Assembly (NCBI GenBank): GCA_947488085.1
Contig: CANKYI010000001.1
Location: 2,117,928-2,181,927 of the forward strand
Source: an uncultured Erythrobacter sp.
Lineage (GTDB): Bacteria > Pseudomonadota > Alphaproteobacteria > Sphingomonadales > Sphingomonadaceae
Length of the DNA: 64,000 bases
Reading direction: 5' to 3'
The notes below the pieces were generated by a model. That model was not told where the DNA came from, did not search any database, and was given only the letters and a program-made list of their open reading frames with translations. The position numbers were made by a program, and so were the translations under genes. How positions within the stretch are numbered: the stretch's first letter is position 1; each line of letters starts with the position of its first letter. This document shows positions 33,535 through 43,482 of the stretch, piece by piece.

Positions 33535-34940
33535 AGCGGTTTGAATTCTACCTGCAACCCATCTTTAGGCTGAGGGATCGGCCATGGTTGCCATGCTGGG
33601 GCATAGCCTTCTGGCGCAACGATGCGGTACCGTTGCAGCATCTGCGCAAGCAGCACCTTGATCTGCATATATGCAAAATGCAGGCCCAAGCACATATGCG
33701 CTCCCCCGCCAAAGGGGACCCATGCATATTTATGCCGCGCCTTCACCAGATCAGGCGTGAAACGCATCGGGTCGAAGGTCATCGGATTGTCCCAATATTC
33801 CTCTGAATGATGCGTCCAATAAATGTTGATCCCGCACAATTGCCCAGCCGGAATGTGATACCCGCCAAACTCAAAATCCTTGATCGCTCGGCGCGGCATT
33901 GATGGCACAGGCGGCATCATCCGCAGCGCCTCTTTGAATGCCATTTCGGTCAGTTCCAGCTTGCCCATATCGTCATAATCGAGCGGACGCGCATTCCCGC
34001 CTGCGTCGGGGCCTCCAGTTACCGCAAAAAACTCTTCGCGCAGCTTCTCCTGCCATTCAGGGTTCACCGCGAGATAATAGAGCAGCGACGTCGCCGACGA
34101 CGTGATCGTGTCATGCGCGGCCATCATCAGAAAGCTCATATGGTCGACCACTTCGTCAACCGGCAGCAATGATCCGTCCTCACGAGTCGCAGTGGCGAAT
34201 TGGCTGAACATGTCCTGCCCTCCGCCTTCTGCGCGTCGCCGCTTGGTTTCGGCGGTGAGGTATTCGACAAGAAACGCCCGACCGTCCACGCCGCGCTTCA
34301 TCTTTGTGAAGGGCAGCGGCTTACGGATGGGGGCAACGGATGCCTGAACCATATCAACGAATGCTGTGTTGATCTTGTCCGCCTCTGGTCCCCATGGGAT
34401 GCCGAGGAAACTGTCTGCAGCCAGATCCAGCGTCAGCTGCTTGATCGCGGGCTGAAATTGCATCGGTCCGGCCCAGCCTGCCACTTCGCGCGAAATACCG
34501 CTGTTCAGCGCGCCAGAATAATGGCGCATCGGCCCCGGCTTAAACGCAATCGAAAGCGCCCGCCGATCAATCCGGTGGTGATCGAAATCGAGCAGCATAA
34601 GCCCGCGCGGGAACAGTTGATCCAGAACCGGTCCCCAACCCTGCTCGCTGGAGAAAATCTTCTCCTTGTTGAACAGCACCAGCTCATTCGCCTCTGCTCC
34701 GATTAGAGCAACGTTCCAACCGCCAAATGCATGGGTTTTGTAAACCTTGCCATGCTGCTCCACCATGCTTTTGGTAAACCCGTGCGGGTCAGCAAGCTGA
34801 GTGAAGGTGTTGCCAACCAAAGGATACCCGCGACTGCCCGGAATATGCGCCAGCGCATCGTCGCTGGGCAGACCTTCGCTCCAATGGCTAAATGTCGGCC
34901 GTGTGGCTTCTGCGGGTTTGGGTTCAGCGAGGGTAGCCAT
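33531..34940 (-). CDS. Cytochrome P450
   Basis: A soluble bacterial P450 of 469 residues. The I-helix oxygen-activation motif is MMAAHDTITSS, the K-helix ExxR is in FKEALRMMPPVPS, and the haem-thiolate loop is FGGGAHMCLGLHFA with Cys417. The longest frame starts at 34961; the ATG at 34940 (MATLAEP) has GGAG 10 nt upstream and is preferred. Substrate is unknown, and no ferredoxin or reductase gene is adjacent. Ferrochelatase is encoded 100 bp upstream region-wise on the same strand but further downstream in coordinates. Confidence 0.9.
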   Translation of the reverse strand: MATLAEPKPAEATRPTFSHWSEGLPSDDALAHIPGSRGYPLVGNTFTQLADPHGFTKSMVEQHGKVYKTHAFGGWNVALIGAEANELVLFNKEKIFSSEQGWGPVLDQLFPRGLMLLDFDHHRIDRRALSIAFKPGPMRHYSGALNSGISREVAGWAGPMQFQPAIKQLTLDLAADSFLGIPWGPEADKINTAFVDMVQASVAPIRKPLPFTKMKRGVDGRAFLVEYLTAETKRRRAEGGGQDMFSQFATATREDGSLLPVDEVVDHMSFLMMAAHDTITSSATSLLYYLAVNPEWQEKLREEFFAVTGGPDAGGNARPLDYDDMGKLELTEMAFKEALRMMPPVPSMPRRAIKDFEFGGYHIPAGQLCGINIYWTHHSEEYWDNPMTFDPMRFTPDLVKARHKYAWVPFGGGAHMCLGLHFAYMQIKVLLAQMLQRYRIVAPEGYAPAWQPWPIPQPKDGLQVEFKPL

Positions 34941-35049
34941 ATTAGGCATGCTCCAAAGCATTGGTGTGGTTTACTTGCGTATCAACTATGCAACTTACCA
35001 TAGTGTCAATAAGCAGCCAACTACGCGCATTATAGGACCAAACCGTCGA

Positions 35050-36114
35050 CTATACCCAGCCAGAAAGCTCCCGCCCGATCAACGCCTCAAGCATTTCCAC
35101 ACCGCTATCCGAGACATTCAGGCAATCGAGCACGGCATATTGTTCACCGCCCGCTTCAAGGAACTCATCGCGCCCTTCCAACGCCAACTCTTCCAGCGTT
35201 TCGACACAATCAGCGGCAAACCCGGGAGCCGCGACAACCAGCCGCTTCGTTCCTTTTTCGCCCTCTGCGATCAAAGTATCATCGGTCGCCGGCTCCAGCC
35301 ATTGCGCGGGGCCAAACCGTGATTGGAATGTCGTCTCAAACCGTACGCCTGCAAATTCGGGGCGCTCTGCTAGCCGCTCACGCAGCAATCGTGCGGTCTT
35401 GTGACAATGGCAATGATAGGGATCACCCTTTTCCAGGGTTCGCATCGGCATGCCGTGAAAGCTCAACAGCATAACCTCAGGGCGGAAAGCCAAAGCACCT
35501 ATTTGCCGGGTCAAATCATCGGCCAGTGCATCGAGATACACCGCATCATCGTGATAGGGCGGCACAAATCGCAGAGCCGGTTGCCAGCGCAAACCAGCCA
35601 TCACGCGGGCGACTTCGTCAAACACGGTCGCTGTCGTCGCAGCGCAATATTGCGGATACATCGGTGCGATCAGAATGCGGTCGCACCCTTTGGCGGTCAG
35701 CTCATTCAAACGCTGTTCGATTGAGGGCGAGCCATAGCGCATCGCATAGTCAACGATCACATTCGGGCCGTTCTCGCGTCCACTTGCTTCGCTGGCGCCC
35801 CATTTCTCCGCCAATGCGTCCGCTTGGCTCGCCGTGATATCCGCCAAGGGCGATCCACGATCAGTCCAAACCTTGGCATAGGCAGCGGCGCTTTTTTGTG
35901 GGCGGGTGTTGAGGATAATGCCGCGTAAGATCGGTTGCCATGCGATGGGAGGGATTTCGATCACGCGGCGGTCAGACAGGAATTGTTTGAGATAGCGCTT
36001 TACCGAGCCAGGATCAGGCGCATCAGGCGTGCCCAGATTGACCAGCATCACGCCGATCGACCCGCTGGACACAGGCGGGTGATCGTTAGGTAGAAGCTGT
36101 GGCTGCCAGGTCAT
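35050..36114 (-). CDS. hemH: Ferrochelatase (HemH)
   Basis: A 354-residue ferrochelatase inserting Fe2+ into protoporphyrin IX, the last step of haem synthesis. The N-terminal IGVMLVNLGTPDAPDPGSVK and FLSDRRVIEIPP, the metal-site histidine in LLSFHGMPMRTLEKGDPYHC and the late APGFAADCVETLEEL are diagnostic. The signature Cys-rich end of some ferrochelatases is absent, so a [2Fe-2S] cluster is not predicted. The gene stands alone between the P450 and the molybdopterin dehydrogenase, both on the same strand. Confidence 0.95.
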   Translation of the reverse strand: MTWQPQLLPNDHPPVSSGSIGVMLVNLGTPDAPDPGSVKRYLKQFLSDRRVIEIPPIAWQPILRGIILNTRPQKSAAAYAKVWTDRGSPLADITASQADALAEKWGASEASGRENGPNVIVDYAMRYGSPSIEQRLNELTAKGCDRILIAPMYPQYCAATTATVFDEVARVMAGLRWQPALRFVPPYHDDAVYLDALADDLTRQIGALAFRPEVMLLSFHGMPMRTLEKGDPYHCHCHKTARLLRERLAERPEFAGVRFETTFQSRFGPAQWLEPATDDTLIAEGEKGTKRLVVAAPGFAADCVETLEELALEGRDEFLEAGGEQYAVLDCLNVSDSGVEMLEALIGRELSGWV

Positions 36115-36190
36115 TCATTATCCAACACATTGAGGCGCAACTGTTTCCATCTGCCGCGCGCACCAGTCACCGGGGACCCGAATACCCAGC

Positions 36191-38557
36191 TCACAATCCA
36201 TCAGAAAGTAGGGGCAGGCGGCGTAATCGCAAGCCTGTAGCCGAAAACAATGCATTCGCAATCGCAGGAGCTGCGATAATTGCGCCCAATTCGCCCGGAT
36301 CGGCAGGAGCCGCTTCGCTAGCGATAAAAGCGACCTCAATCTCTGGGCATTCGGCCAAAGTCGGCAGACCCAGATCGGCATAGTCGAAGCCGGTAGGCAA
36401 TCCGCCGCGCATTCGCATCGCATTGCCCAACGCCATGCCAAGTCCGAATAGCAAGCCGCCTTCGATCTGTTGGCGCGCAATATCGAGATTGATGATCCGT
36501 CCGATATCGACCGCGGCAGATAATCGCGTGACGCGGACACCGCTATCGGTGCCCTCGGCCCCGGTGCCCGAATTGGCATTGCGACGCGCCGTTGCAACAC
36601 AAGCAATCCGCGCGCCCGTTTCCTCATCGCCAACGCGATGACAGGCAAGCCCCTGCCCGCTTTGGTTCACCCCGCCATTCCATTCAGCCATAGAGGCCGC
36701 GCGCTGCAAGCACGCCGCCAGTCGAATGTCTGATCCTAGCATCGACATGCGATAAGAAAGCGGCTCACGGTTTTTCTCATTCGCGATTTCGTCGAGGAAG
36801 CTTTCAAGCGCAAAACACGTCGCCCCATGCGCATTGCCGCGCACTCGGCCCACGGGATAGCCTGTTTCAACGGGGACATGGCGCACCGTTACGCTTGGCA
36901 ATTGATAGGCGGGCACTGCGCCTTCGCAAGCTAGCGCATCGCTGCGACCGGTGCTTTCGCGAATGGCAGCGGCGGGCGTCAGATTGCCGAACAGTCTCCG
37001 GCCAAATTCATGGGTCGCAGGTGGGCAAGCAATCCGCCACTTCAGCGCATCGATCGCGCCGCTCCCGCCGCCTGCATTCTCGGCAAGCTGCGCGCCCAAC
37101 AGCATAAATACCGGCGGGCGGGGACGGGATTCGATCAATTCCTCACGGCGATGCCATGTCAGCTGAACCGGCTTACCCAACACCTTGGCGATATGCGCGA
37201 TTTCGATGGCGTGATCATGCTCCAGCCGCGCGTCATAGCTACCGCCAGCAGGCATAGGATAAAGCGCGACATCCTCTGGGCTAAGGCCGACCGCTTTTGC
37301 CGCCGCAGCGCGCGCTTGTTCGGGGGCTTGGCTGGCGATCCACAGCTCCAATCGCCCATCGGTAAAGCGCGCCGCAGCGCTCGCCGTTTCAAGCGGGGCG
37401 GCATGGGCAGGTTCAACCTCATAGCGTCGCGCCATATCCACGCGCGTCATCGCGGCTTCGCCAAATCCGGTTTCGGCGATCTTGTAGCTGGGACCAGCAG
37501 TCAGCAGCGTCTCTATCCGCCCGGTCATATCGCCAGTGTCGACAGGGTATGCAGTGGTGAATTCGGGCTCCATGGCGGTCAGAGCCTTTTGCGCACTCCA
37601 CCATGTCGTCGCTGCAACCGCCAACCAGCGTTTGGACTTTACCACGCCCACCATTCCTGGAACCCGTGCGGCTGCGGCCTCGTTAAATTCGCTCAGTTCA
37701 CTGCCATGATTGGGGCCATGGCGGATCGCGGCGTAAACCATCCCGGGCAGGCGCACATCGCTTGCAAACGTGTAACTGCCATCCACTTTGGAAGGCAGGT
37801 CAATGCGCGGAAAGTCCGGGGCAATTGATGCGCTTTGCTCAGAGTCCTGGCCATCTGGCGGTCCTTCGGCCCTATTGTCGATAGCGCCTTGGCTTAAGGG
37901 AACCGCACTGGGCACCTCTGGTCGGACGGGCGGCGGATCGGGCGGGCTTTGTTCAGCTGCACCCACAGCCAACTCACCAAATGTCGCGCGGTTATCGCCC
38001 CAGCTGACAATTCCACCTTCAACCTCGCATTCCTCCCACGAGGTGCCCCAACGCGACGCCGCCTCTTGAGCCAACATCGCCCGCGCCGCGGCGGCTGCTT
38101 CGCGGGCCGGCGTTTCGTAAGCGGTGATTGAAGTGCCATCGGCGGTCGCGTTGAACCTCTGCGCACGGGCAAAGCGGGAGGCCAACATATCGTCACTTGC
38201 CTCGGAAAGGCCGGACAGTGACGGATCCCACAGCTCAGCCCAGCGTTTGGCGAGTGGAATATTTGGATAGGCGGCTGCAATCGGCGCAGGTTCCACCGCA
38301 ATCTGACGCCAATCTGCGCCCAATTCCTGAGCAATAATCTGCGGCAAAAGGGTGGTGATCCCCTGCCCCATCTCTAGCTGCGGCACAGCGACCGAAACTA
38401 CGCCATCCTCAGCAATCTTAAGCCACGCATCAAAGACATGTTCACCGCGCGCAGGCTCAAGCGGGTTGGGATAGTTGCGCGGCAAAATCCACCACGCAAC
38501 CAACAGTCCGCCGCCAATCGCAGCGCCCGTTACCAATCCACGCCGAGTAATCTCCAT
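36191..38557 (-). CDS. Xanthine dehydrogenase-family molybdopterin-binding subunit (IorB-like)
   Basis: A 788-residue periplasmic molybdoenzyme subunit. The Tat signal MEITRRGLVTGAAIGGG is followed by the aldehyde oxidase/xanthine dehydrogenase large-subunit fold: GQGITTLLPQIIAQELGADW near 64, GGSYDARLEHDHAIEIAHIA near 435, and GNAHGATCFALESFLDE near 590. It belongs to the isoquinoline-1-oxidoreductase beta type. Such subunits need a small [2Fe-2S] partner (IorA), which is not encoded next to it here. The substrate is unknown. Confidence 0.85.
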   Translation of the reverse strand: MEITRRGLVTGAAIGGGLLVAWWILPRNYPNPLEPARGEHVFDAWLKIAEDGVVSVAVPQLEMGQGITTLLPQIIAQELGADWRQIAVEPAPIAAAYPNIPLAKRWAELWDPSLSGLSEASDDMLASRFARAQRFNATADGTSITAYETPAREAAAAARAMLAQEAASRWGTSWEECEVEGGIVSWGDNRATFGELAVGAAEQSPPDPPPVRPEVPSAVPLSQGAIDNRAEGPPDGQDSEQSASIAPDFPRIDLPSKVDGSYTFASDVRLPGMVYAAIRHGPNHGSELSEFNEAAAARVPGMVGVVKSKRWLAVAATTWWSAQKALTAMEPEFTTAYPVDTGDMTGRIETLLTAGPSYKIAETGFGEAAMTRVDMARRYEVEPAHAAPLETASAAARFTDGRLELWIASQAPEQARAAAAKAVGLSPEDVALYPMPAGGSYDARLEHDHAIEIAHIAKVLGKPVQLTWHRREELIESRPRPPVFMLLGAQLAENAGGGSGAIDALKWRIACPPATHEFGRRLFGNLTPAAAIRESTGRSDALACEGAVPAYQLPSVTVRHVPVETGYPVGRVRGNAHGATCFALESFLDEIANEKNREPLSYRMSMLGSDIRLAACLQRAASMAEWNGGVNQSGQGLACHRVGDEETGARIACVATARRNANSGTGAEGTDSGVRVTRLSAAVDIGRIINLDIARQQIEGGLLFGLGMALGNAMRMRGGLPTGFDYADLGLPTLAECPEIEVAFIASEAAPADPGELGAIIAAPAIANALFSATGLRLRRLPLLSDGL

Positions 38558-38562
38558 AACGT

Positions 38563-39564
38563 TCAGATCGCCCCGCTCTTCATCCAGCGATCAAGCTTTT
38601 GAGCAATCGCCACAAATGGTGCGGCACCCTCGCCATCGCCAGCAGCAGGCGGAGTGCCTGCATCGCCGCTTTGTCGGGTCTCCATCGTTAAAGGCACTCG
38701 GCCAAGAAAGGGTATGTCGAGCGCTTTTGCAAATTTCTCCACGCCCCCGTTCCCAAACGGATCGCTGATCTCGCCGCAATGGGGGCAAGCATATCCGGCC
38801 ATGTTTTCGACTAGGCCAATGATAGGCACTTCGCCATCTTCAAACAATTGCCCCGCGCGCGCCGCATCAAGCAGCGCGAGGTCCTGAGGTGTTGAGACCA
38901 GCACCGCACCATCGGGCTTAGAATCCTGCATCATCGACAATTGCACATCACCTGTGCCCGGCGGCAGGTCAATCAGCAAAAGCTCCGTATCATCCCACAC
39001 CGCATCAATCAGCTGGCCCAGCGCCTTACCCGCCATCGGCCCGCGCCATGCCAGCGCTTTGCCCGGAGCAACCATATGCCCCATCGAAAGCACCTTCACG
39101 CCATGAGGGCTATCAATCGCGACCAGCTTGTCGCCTTCATTCATCGGCTTTGCCCATTCTGTCGCGAGCAGGCGCGGTTGTGATGGGCCATAGATGTCGC
39201 CGTCGATAACGCCGACCTTTCGGCCCATCCTCGCCAATGCGACAGCCAGATTGGTGGTTAGCGTCGATTTGCCCACGCCCCCTTTGCCGGACCCAACCGC
39301 GATAATCATCCGCCGCCGCCGATCCGCAATCAAAGCTACGCGAACCTCATCCACATCAGATAATTCGCCCAAGGCATTTTTTATTAGCCCTTCGAGTTCC
39401 TCACGCGCTTTTGCGCCCAGATCGCCAGCTTCGGCGACAACAACGGCGCGTCGTTCCGTGATCCGTGCCGAGCGCAGCCGCCCGTGAATCTCAATCGGAA
39501 GCGCACCCCGGATCAGAGCCTCTGCATCAGCAGCGCTAAGCGGCAAATTTGGATCATTGCTCAT
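38563..39564 (-). CDS. mrp: Mrp/ApbC-type iron-sulfur cluster carrier ATPase
   Basis: A 333-residue P-loop ATPase that carries [4Fe-4S] clusters to apo-proteins. The N-terminal DUF59-type domain covers residues 1-90. The deviant Walker A is GSGKGGVGKSTLTTNLAVAL, Walker B is LLLIDLPPGTGDVQL, and the cluster-binding CxxC is in GYACPHCGEI. An open frame continues upstream to 39942 as Pro-rich sequence antisense to hflK, so the ATG at 39564 is used. It ends 5 bp before the molybdopterin subunit start, suggesting co-expression. Confidence 0.92.
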   Translation of the reverse strand: MSNDPNLPLSAADAEALIRGALPIEIHGRLRSARITERRAVVVAEAGDLGAKAREELEGLIKNALGELSDVDEVRVALIADRRRRMIIAVGSGKGGVGKSTLTTNLAVALARMGRKVGVIDGDIYGPSQPRLLATEWAKPMNEGDKLVAIDSPHGVKVLSMGHMVAPGKALAWRGPMAGKALGQLIDAVWDDTELLLIDLPPGTGDVQLSMMQDSKPDGAVLVSTPQDLALLDAARAGQLFEDGEVPIIGLVENMAGYACPHCGEISDPFGNGGVEKFAKALDIPFLGRVPLTMETRQSGDAGTPPAAGDGEGAAPFVAIAQKLDRWMKSGAI

Positions 39565-39640
39565 GTTCAATGGCCTTAAGCCGCAAATTCCGCGCGCCAA
39601 CCCCTGTTTTTCCGCAATTTGCGTTCCTATAAGGATAGCC

Positions 39641-40843
39641 ATGCGAATATTCGATGGATTCAAAAAGAATTTCACACTGGCGATGGCTGGTAAGAAAAAC
39701 CCCTGGGGCGGCTCCGGTAGCGGCAGCGACGGGGGTGGCTCTGATGATGGCGCACCTTCGGGTGGCGAAAGTGAAGGCGAGGGCTCTGATGGCCCGCGCA
39801 ATCCTTGGCTGCCTGGCGGAGGCTCTGGCGGCGGTGACAAACCCGGTGGACGCCGCTCTGCCTCTATCGAAGATATTTTCAAGAACCGTGGCCCAGAAGG
39901 CCCGCGCCGCGCAGGCGGTGGTGTAGGCCCCGGCTTTCGCATGCCAGAACGCCCTGGCGGCGGCAGCTGGTTCCCGATCCTATTCGTTCTTGTCCCGGTT
40001 CTCTGGTTTCTCGCAACCGGTATTCATTTGATCCAGCCGGGTGAAAATGCTGTCGTCAAAACTCTCGGCTCCTACAGCCGCACGATGACCCCGGGTCTCG
40101 AATTTTCCGCACCCTATCCAATCGAAACCGTCGATGTCGAAAATGTTACGGGCGTTCGCGCCGTCAATATTCCGGCGGGTGCTGCTGAAAAACTCATCCT
40201 GACCGGCGACCAAAACCTTGTCGATCTGAGCTATATTGTGCGGTGGCGCATCAACAGCTTGGAGGATTTTAAGTTCGAACTCGCTGAGCCTGAAGAGACC
40301 GTCAACGAAGTCGCCGAGGCCGCAATGCGCGCGTCGGTTGCCGAAAAGACGTTGGATGAGACCTTTACTGGTCAAGGCCGTGCAGAAATTCAACAATCCG
40401 TACGCGACCGGATGCAGGAAACACTCGATCGGTATCAGGCCGGCATTCAGGTGGTTGGTGTTGAAATCGCAAAGGCAGATCCGCCCGAATCGGTGGTCGA
40501 AGCATTCCGCGATGTTTCTGTTGCTGAACAAAACGCCGACCGTGCCCGCAACCAGGCCCGCGGTTACGCTCAGCAAACTATTGCAGAGGCCGAAGGTGAA
40601 GCCGAAGCATTCGACAAGGTCTATCAGCAATACCGCCTTGCCCCTGGCGTGACCCGCCAGCGGCTGTACTATGAGACGATGGAGCGTGTGCTCGCGGTGA
40701 CCGATAAGACAATTGTCGAAGCGCGCGGCGTGACACCTTATCTTCCATTGCCCGAACTGCGCCGCCGAGCGGCCGCACCCACTCCGGAAATCACGGTGGA
40801 AGCACCAACACGACCGGCCCAACCAACTCAGCAGGGGCAATAA
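39641..40843 (+). CDS. hflK: HflK, subunit of the FtsH-modulating HflKC complex
   Basis: A 400-residue SPFH/band-7 membrane protein. A long Gly/Ser/Asp-rich N-terminus (about 15-95) precedes a single membrane helix (WFPILFVLVPVLWFLATGIH), then the prohibitin domain (PGENAVVKTLGSYSRTMTPG) and a long coiled coil (SVAEQNADRARNQARGYAQQ). With HflC it forms the cage around FtsH that tunes membrane proteolysis. The ATG at 39641 follows AAGGA at the right distance. It is divergent from mrp and 2 bp ahead of hflC. Confidence 0.94.
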   Translation: MRIFDGFKKNFTLAMAGKKNPWGGSGSGSDGGGSDDGAPSGGESEGEGSDGPRNPWLPGGGSGGGDKPGGRRSASIEDIFKNRGPEGPRRAGGGVGPGFRMPERPGGGSWFPILFVLVPVLWFLATGIHLIQPGENAVVKTLGSYSRTMTPGLEFSAPYPIETVDVENVTGVRAVNIPAGAAEKLILTGDQNLVDLSYIVRWRINSLEDFKFELAEPEETVNEVAEAAMRASVAEKTLDETFTGQGRAEIQQSVRDRMQETLDRYQAGIQVVGVEIAKADPPESVVEAFRDVSVAEQNADRARNQARGYAQQTIAEAEGEAEAFDKVYQQYRLAPGVTRQRLYYETMERVLAVTDKTIVEARGVTPYLPLPELRRRAAAPTPEITVEAPTRPAQPTQQGQ

Positions 40844-40845
40844 TC

Positions 40846-41682
40846 ATGGAAGCTCTCTGGAACAATTATCGTTGGCCGATCATCGCCCTTGGTGTCTTGA
40901 TTATTGGCTTTTTTATGAGCGCCTATGTAGTCAATGAAGAAGAACAGGTCGTTGTCATCCGCACAGGTGAACCAGTTCGTTTCGCTAACCGTCCAGGCAG
41001 CGACTACCCTGCTGGTCTGTATTTCCGCATCCCGTTGATCGAGACGATCCAACGGATCGACAAACGCGTTCTCGACCTTGAGATGACGGACGAAGAAGTG
41101 CTCTCTAACGATCAGCAGCGTCTGTTGGTCAATGCCTATGCACGGTTCCGCATTGTCAATCCGAAACGGATGATCGAACGTGCGCGGACCACAGATGGTG
41201 TACGCACAGCGCTTGAACCGATCCTCAACTCCGCTTTGCGTCAGGAATTGGGCCGCCGTACATTTGCCAACATGCTAACCGCCGAACGCGGTACAGCGCT
41301 CGCCAATGTGCGTGCGAACCTTGACCGAGAGGCTCGCCAATATGGCGCAGAGGTGATCGATGTGCAGATCAAGCGCACCGACCTTCCCTCAGGCGCGCCA
41401 TTGCAATCGGCGTTCCAACGGATGGAATCGGATCGTGAGCGTGAGGCGCGCACCATTCGTGCCGCCGGTACACGCGATGCTCGGGTGATCCGTGCCGAAG
41501 CGGACGCGGAAGCCGCACGCATTTACGCCGAAAGCTTTGGTCAGGACGGCAATTTTTACGATTTCTACCGCGCAATGCAGAGCTACGAACAAAGCTTTGC
41601 GCGCGGTGAAGGTCGCGGAGAAAGCTCCATCATTCTTTCGCCAGACAATGAATATCTGCGCCAATTTCGAGGTGCACAATAA
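40846..41682 (+). CDS. hflC: HflC, partner of HflK
   Basis: A 278-residue band-7 protein. One N-terminal membrane helix (WPIIALGVLIIGFFMSAYVV) is followed by the SPFH domain with EEQVVVIRTGEPVRF and YFRIPLIETIQRIDKRVLDL, and a coiled coil with ESDREREARTIRAAGTRDAR that is typical of HflC. It pairs with HflK in the inner membrane around FtsH. The genes are separated by two bases, so translation is probably coupled. Confidence 0.94.
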   Translation: MEALWNNYRWPIIALGVLIIGFFMSAYVVNEEEQVVVIRTGEPVRFANRPGSDYPAGLYFRIPLIETIQRIDKRVLDLEMTDEEVLSNDQQRLLVNAYARFRIVNPKRMIERARTTDGVRTALEPILNSALRQELGRRTFANMLTAERGTALANVRANLDREARQYGAEVIDVQIKRTDLPSGAPLQSAFQRMESDREREARTIRAAGTRDARVIRAEADAEAARIYAESFGQDGNFYDFYRAMQSYEQSFARGEGRGESSIILSPDNEYLRQFRGAQ

Positions 41683-41855
41683 AGCGTAACGAAACGCATG
41701 GATCAGACGAACGACTGATATGGCACTACTGACTACAAGTGTGTTCAATCGCGGTTAAGTGCGTCTAGGCCCATTGTGGGTGCGTAGTTTTAGAACAATT
41801 GAACGGTCTGGCCTCGGCGCCGATGCCGTTCAGAGAAGAAAAGGAACGAGAGGAC

Positions 41856-43388
41856 GTGAGCAACGTGCGGTATGTTTATGGACTGACGAGCGCGCTTTTG
41901 GTCGGAGGGGCTGCGGTCTCTTTGATGACAGGCTATCCAGCGGGCGCGCAAGTCGCGCAAAACGACACTTCGGTGATGAACCAAGTTGTCCCTCAGGCAG
42001 GCGCTCCGGCGAGTTTCGCTGATCTGACCGAACAATTGCAGCCAGCGGTGGTAAACATCGCGACGCGGCAATCGGTCGAAGTGAACCGCAATCCATTTGC
42101 TGGCACACCGTTTGCCGAATTGTTCAACCGTCGCGGCGGCGGTAATCAGCCACAGCGCCGCGAAGCGCAATCACTTGGCTCTGGCTTCATCATCAGCGCC
42201 GATGGCTATGTCGTGACCAACAATCACGTTGTCACGCCGGACAATCGCGCGCGGCTTGAAGAAATCACCGTGACTATGCCGGATGGCACCGAATATGAAG
42301 CTGAGCTGGTCGGCGCTGACGCGGCGTCGGATTTGGCGGTTCTCAAGATCATTTCAGACAACACATTCCCATTTGTTGAGTTTGGCGATTCTGCTCAAAC
42401 GCGCGTGGGTGAATGGGTTGTTGCAATTGGCAATCCCTTCGGCCTTGGCGGCACAGTGACGTCGGGCATCGTCTCAGCGGTCTATCGCAACACCGGACAA
42501 GGCGGCGCTTATGACCGCTTTATTCAGACAGATGCCTCGATCAACCGCGGCAACTCAGGCGGCCCATTGTTCGACATGCGCGGCAATGTGATCGGCATCA
42601 ACAATGCGATCTTCTCACCATCCGGTGGCAGCGTCGGCATTGGCTTTGCGATCCCGGCTGAAATCGCCCAACCCATCGTCGCGCAATTGCGCGAAGGTCA
42701 GGAGATTGAGCGCGGTTACCTGGGTGTAAACCTGCAACCGATGAACGATGATCTGGCGGATTCTCTGGGTCTGGAGCGCAATCGCGGTGAGATCGTTCAG
42801 ATCGTCTCCGATGATAGCCCGGCAGAAGACGCTGGCCTGCGTGCAGGCGACATCATCGTTGGAGTTAATGGTCAGGAAGTGAGCTCAGATCAGACCGTGT
42901 CGTTCCTGGTTGCCAATATCGATCCGGGCGAAACCGTCCCTATCGAGGTCCTGCGCAATGGTTCCAGCGTGACGATCAACACCACCCTTGGCAAACGCCC
43001 AAGCGAGGCTGAACTTGCTCAGCAACAGCAAGAGAGCTTTGACCCGGACGCCGAAGAGCCGATGGACCCCAATGAAATGGACGATGTCATTGCGGAGAAG
43101 CTTGGCCTCCAAGTGCGCGAATTGACACCACAAATCGCGCGTTCTTTGGGTGTTGGTGAAGATACAGAAGGGCTGGTGATCGGCGCGGTCGATCCCAATT
43201 CCGATGCAGGCCGTAAGGGTCTGCGCCGGGGGGATATTATCCTGTCAGCCAATTATCAGGCTGTGACCACAATCGCCGCATTGCGCGAACAGGTCTCGTC
43301 TGCCGAAAGCGCCAATCGCGACGCTGTCTTGCTGCGGATTCAGCGCCGCGGTGCGCCTCCACGCTTCTTGCCAGTACGTTTGCGCTGA
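41856..43388 (+). CDS. degP: DegP/HtrA-type periplasmic serine protease (Do family)
   Basis: A 510-residue protease-chaperone. The signal peptide ends near PAGAQVA. The catalytic triad is His124 (VTNNHVV), Asp159 (ASDLAVLKI) and Ser234 (GNSGG). PDZ1 begins at about 285 (RGYLGVNLQPMNDDLA) and PDZ2 at about 400 (EKLGLQVRELTPQIARSLGV). The GTG at 41856 is chosen over longer frames because GAGAGG is just upstream and the signal peptide then begins with MSNVRYVYG. It degrades or refolds misfolded envelope proteins and lies behind hflKC as in many sphingomonads. Confidence 0.92.
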   Translation: MSNVRYVYGLTSALLVGGAAVSLMTGYPAGAQVAQNDTSVMNQVVPQAGAPASFADLTEQLQPAVVNIATRQSVEVNRNPFAGTPFAELFNRRGGGNQPQRREAQSLGSGFIISADGYVVTNNHVVTPDNRARLEEITVTMPDGTEYEAELVGADAASDLAVLKIISDNTFPFVEFGDSAQTRVGEWVVAIGNPFGLGGTVTSGIVSAVYRNTGQGGAYDRFIQTDASINRGNSGGPLFDMRGNVIGINNAIFSPSGGSVGIGFAIPAEIAQPIVAQLREGQEIERGYLGVNLQPMNDDLADSLGLERNRGEIVQIVSDDSPAEDAGLRAGDIIVGVNGQEVSSDQTVSFLVANIDPGETVPIEVLRNGSSVTINTTLGKRPSEAELAQQQQESFDPDAEEPMDPNEMDDVIAEKLGLQVRELTPQIARSLGVGEDTEGLVIGAVDPNSDAGRKGLRRGDIILSANYQAVTTIAALREQVSSAESANRDAVLLRIQRRGAPPRFLPVRLR

Positions 43389-43425
43389 TGGTCTAGCGGT
43401 GAGGCAACTTGCCGCAGCACTCAAC

Positions 43426-43463
43426 AAAAACCCCCGCAAAGCGCTCGCTTTGCGGGGGTTTTT
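43426..43463. terminator. Strong bidirectional terminator between the protease and PBP1A genes
   Basis: Arms AAAAACCCCCGCAAAGCG and CGCTTTGCGGGGGTTTTT form an 18-bp perfect stem around a 2-nt to 4-nt loop. The A-tract and T-tract on either side make it work in both directions, fitting the convergent degP and mrcA genes. It starts 38 bp after the degP stop. Confidence 0.92.
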
Positions 43464-43482
43464 GTATCCATCTTTGGACTTA

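Noticed and set aside
39565..39942. Pro-rich N-terminal extension of Mrp
   Set aside because: It is the antisense of the Gly/Ser-rich start of hflK, so its open frame is a composition effect.
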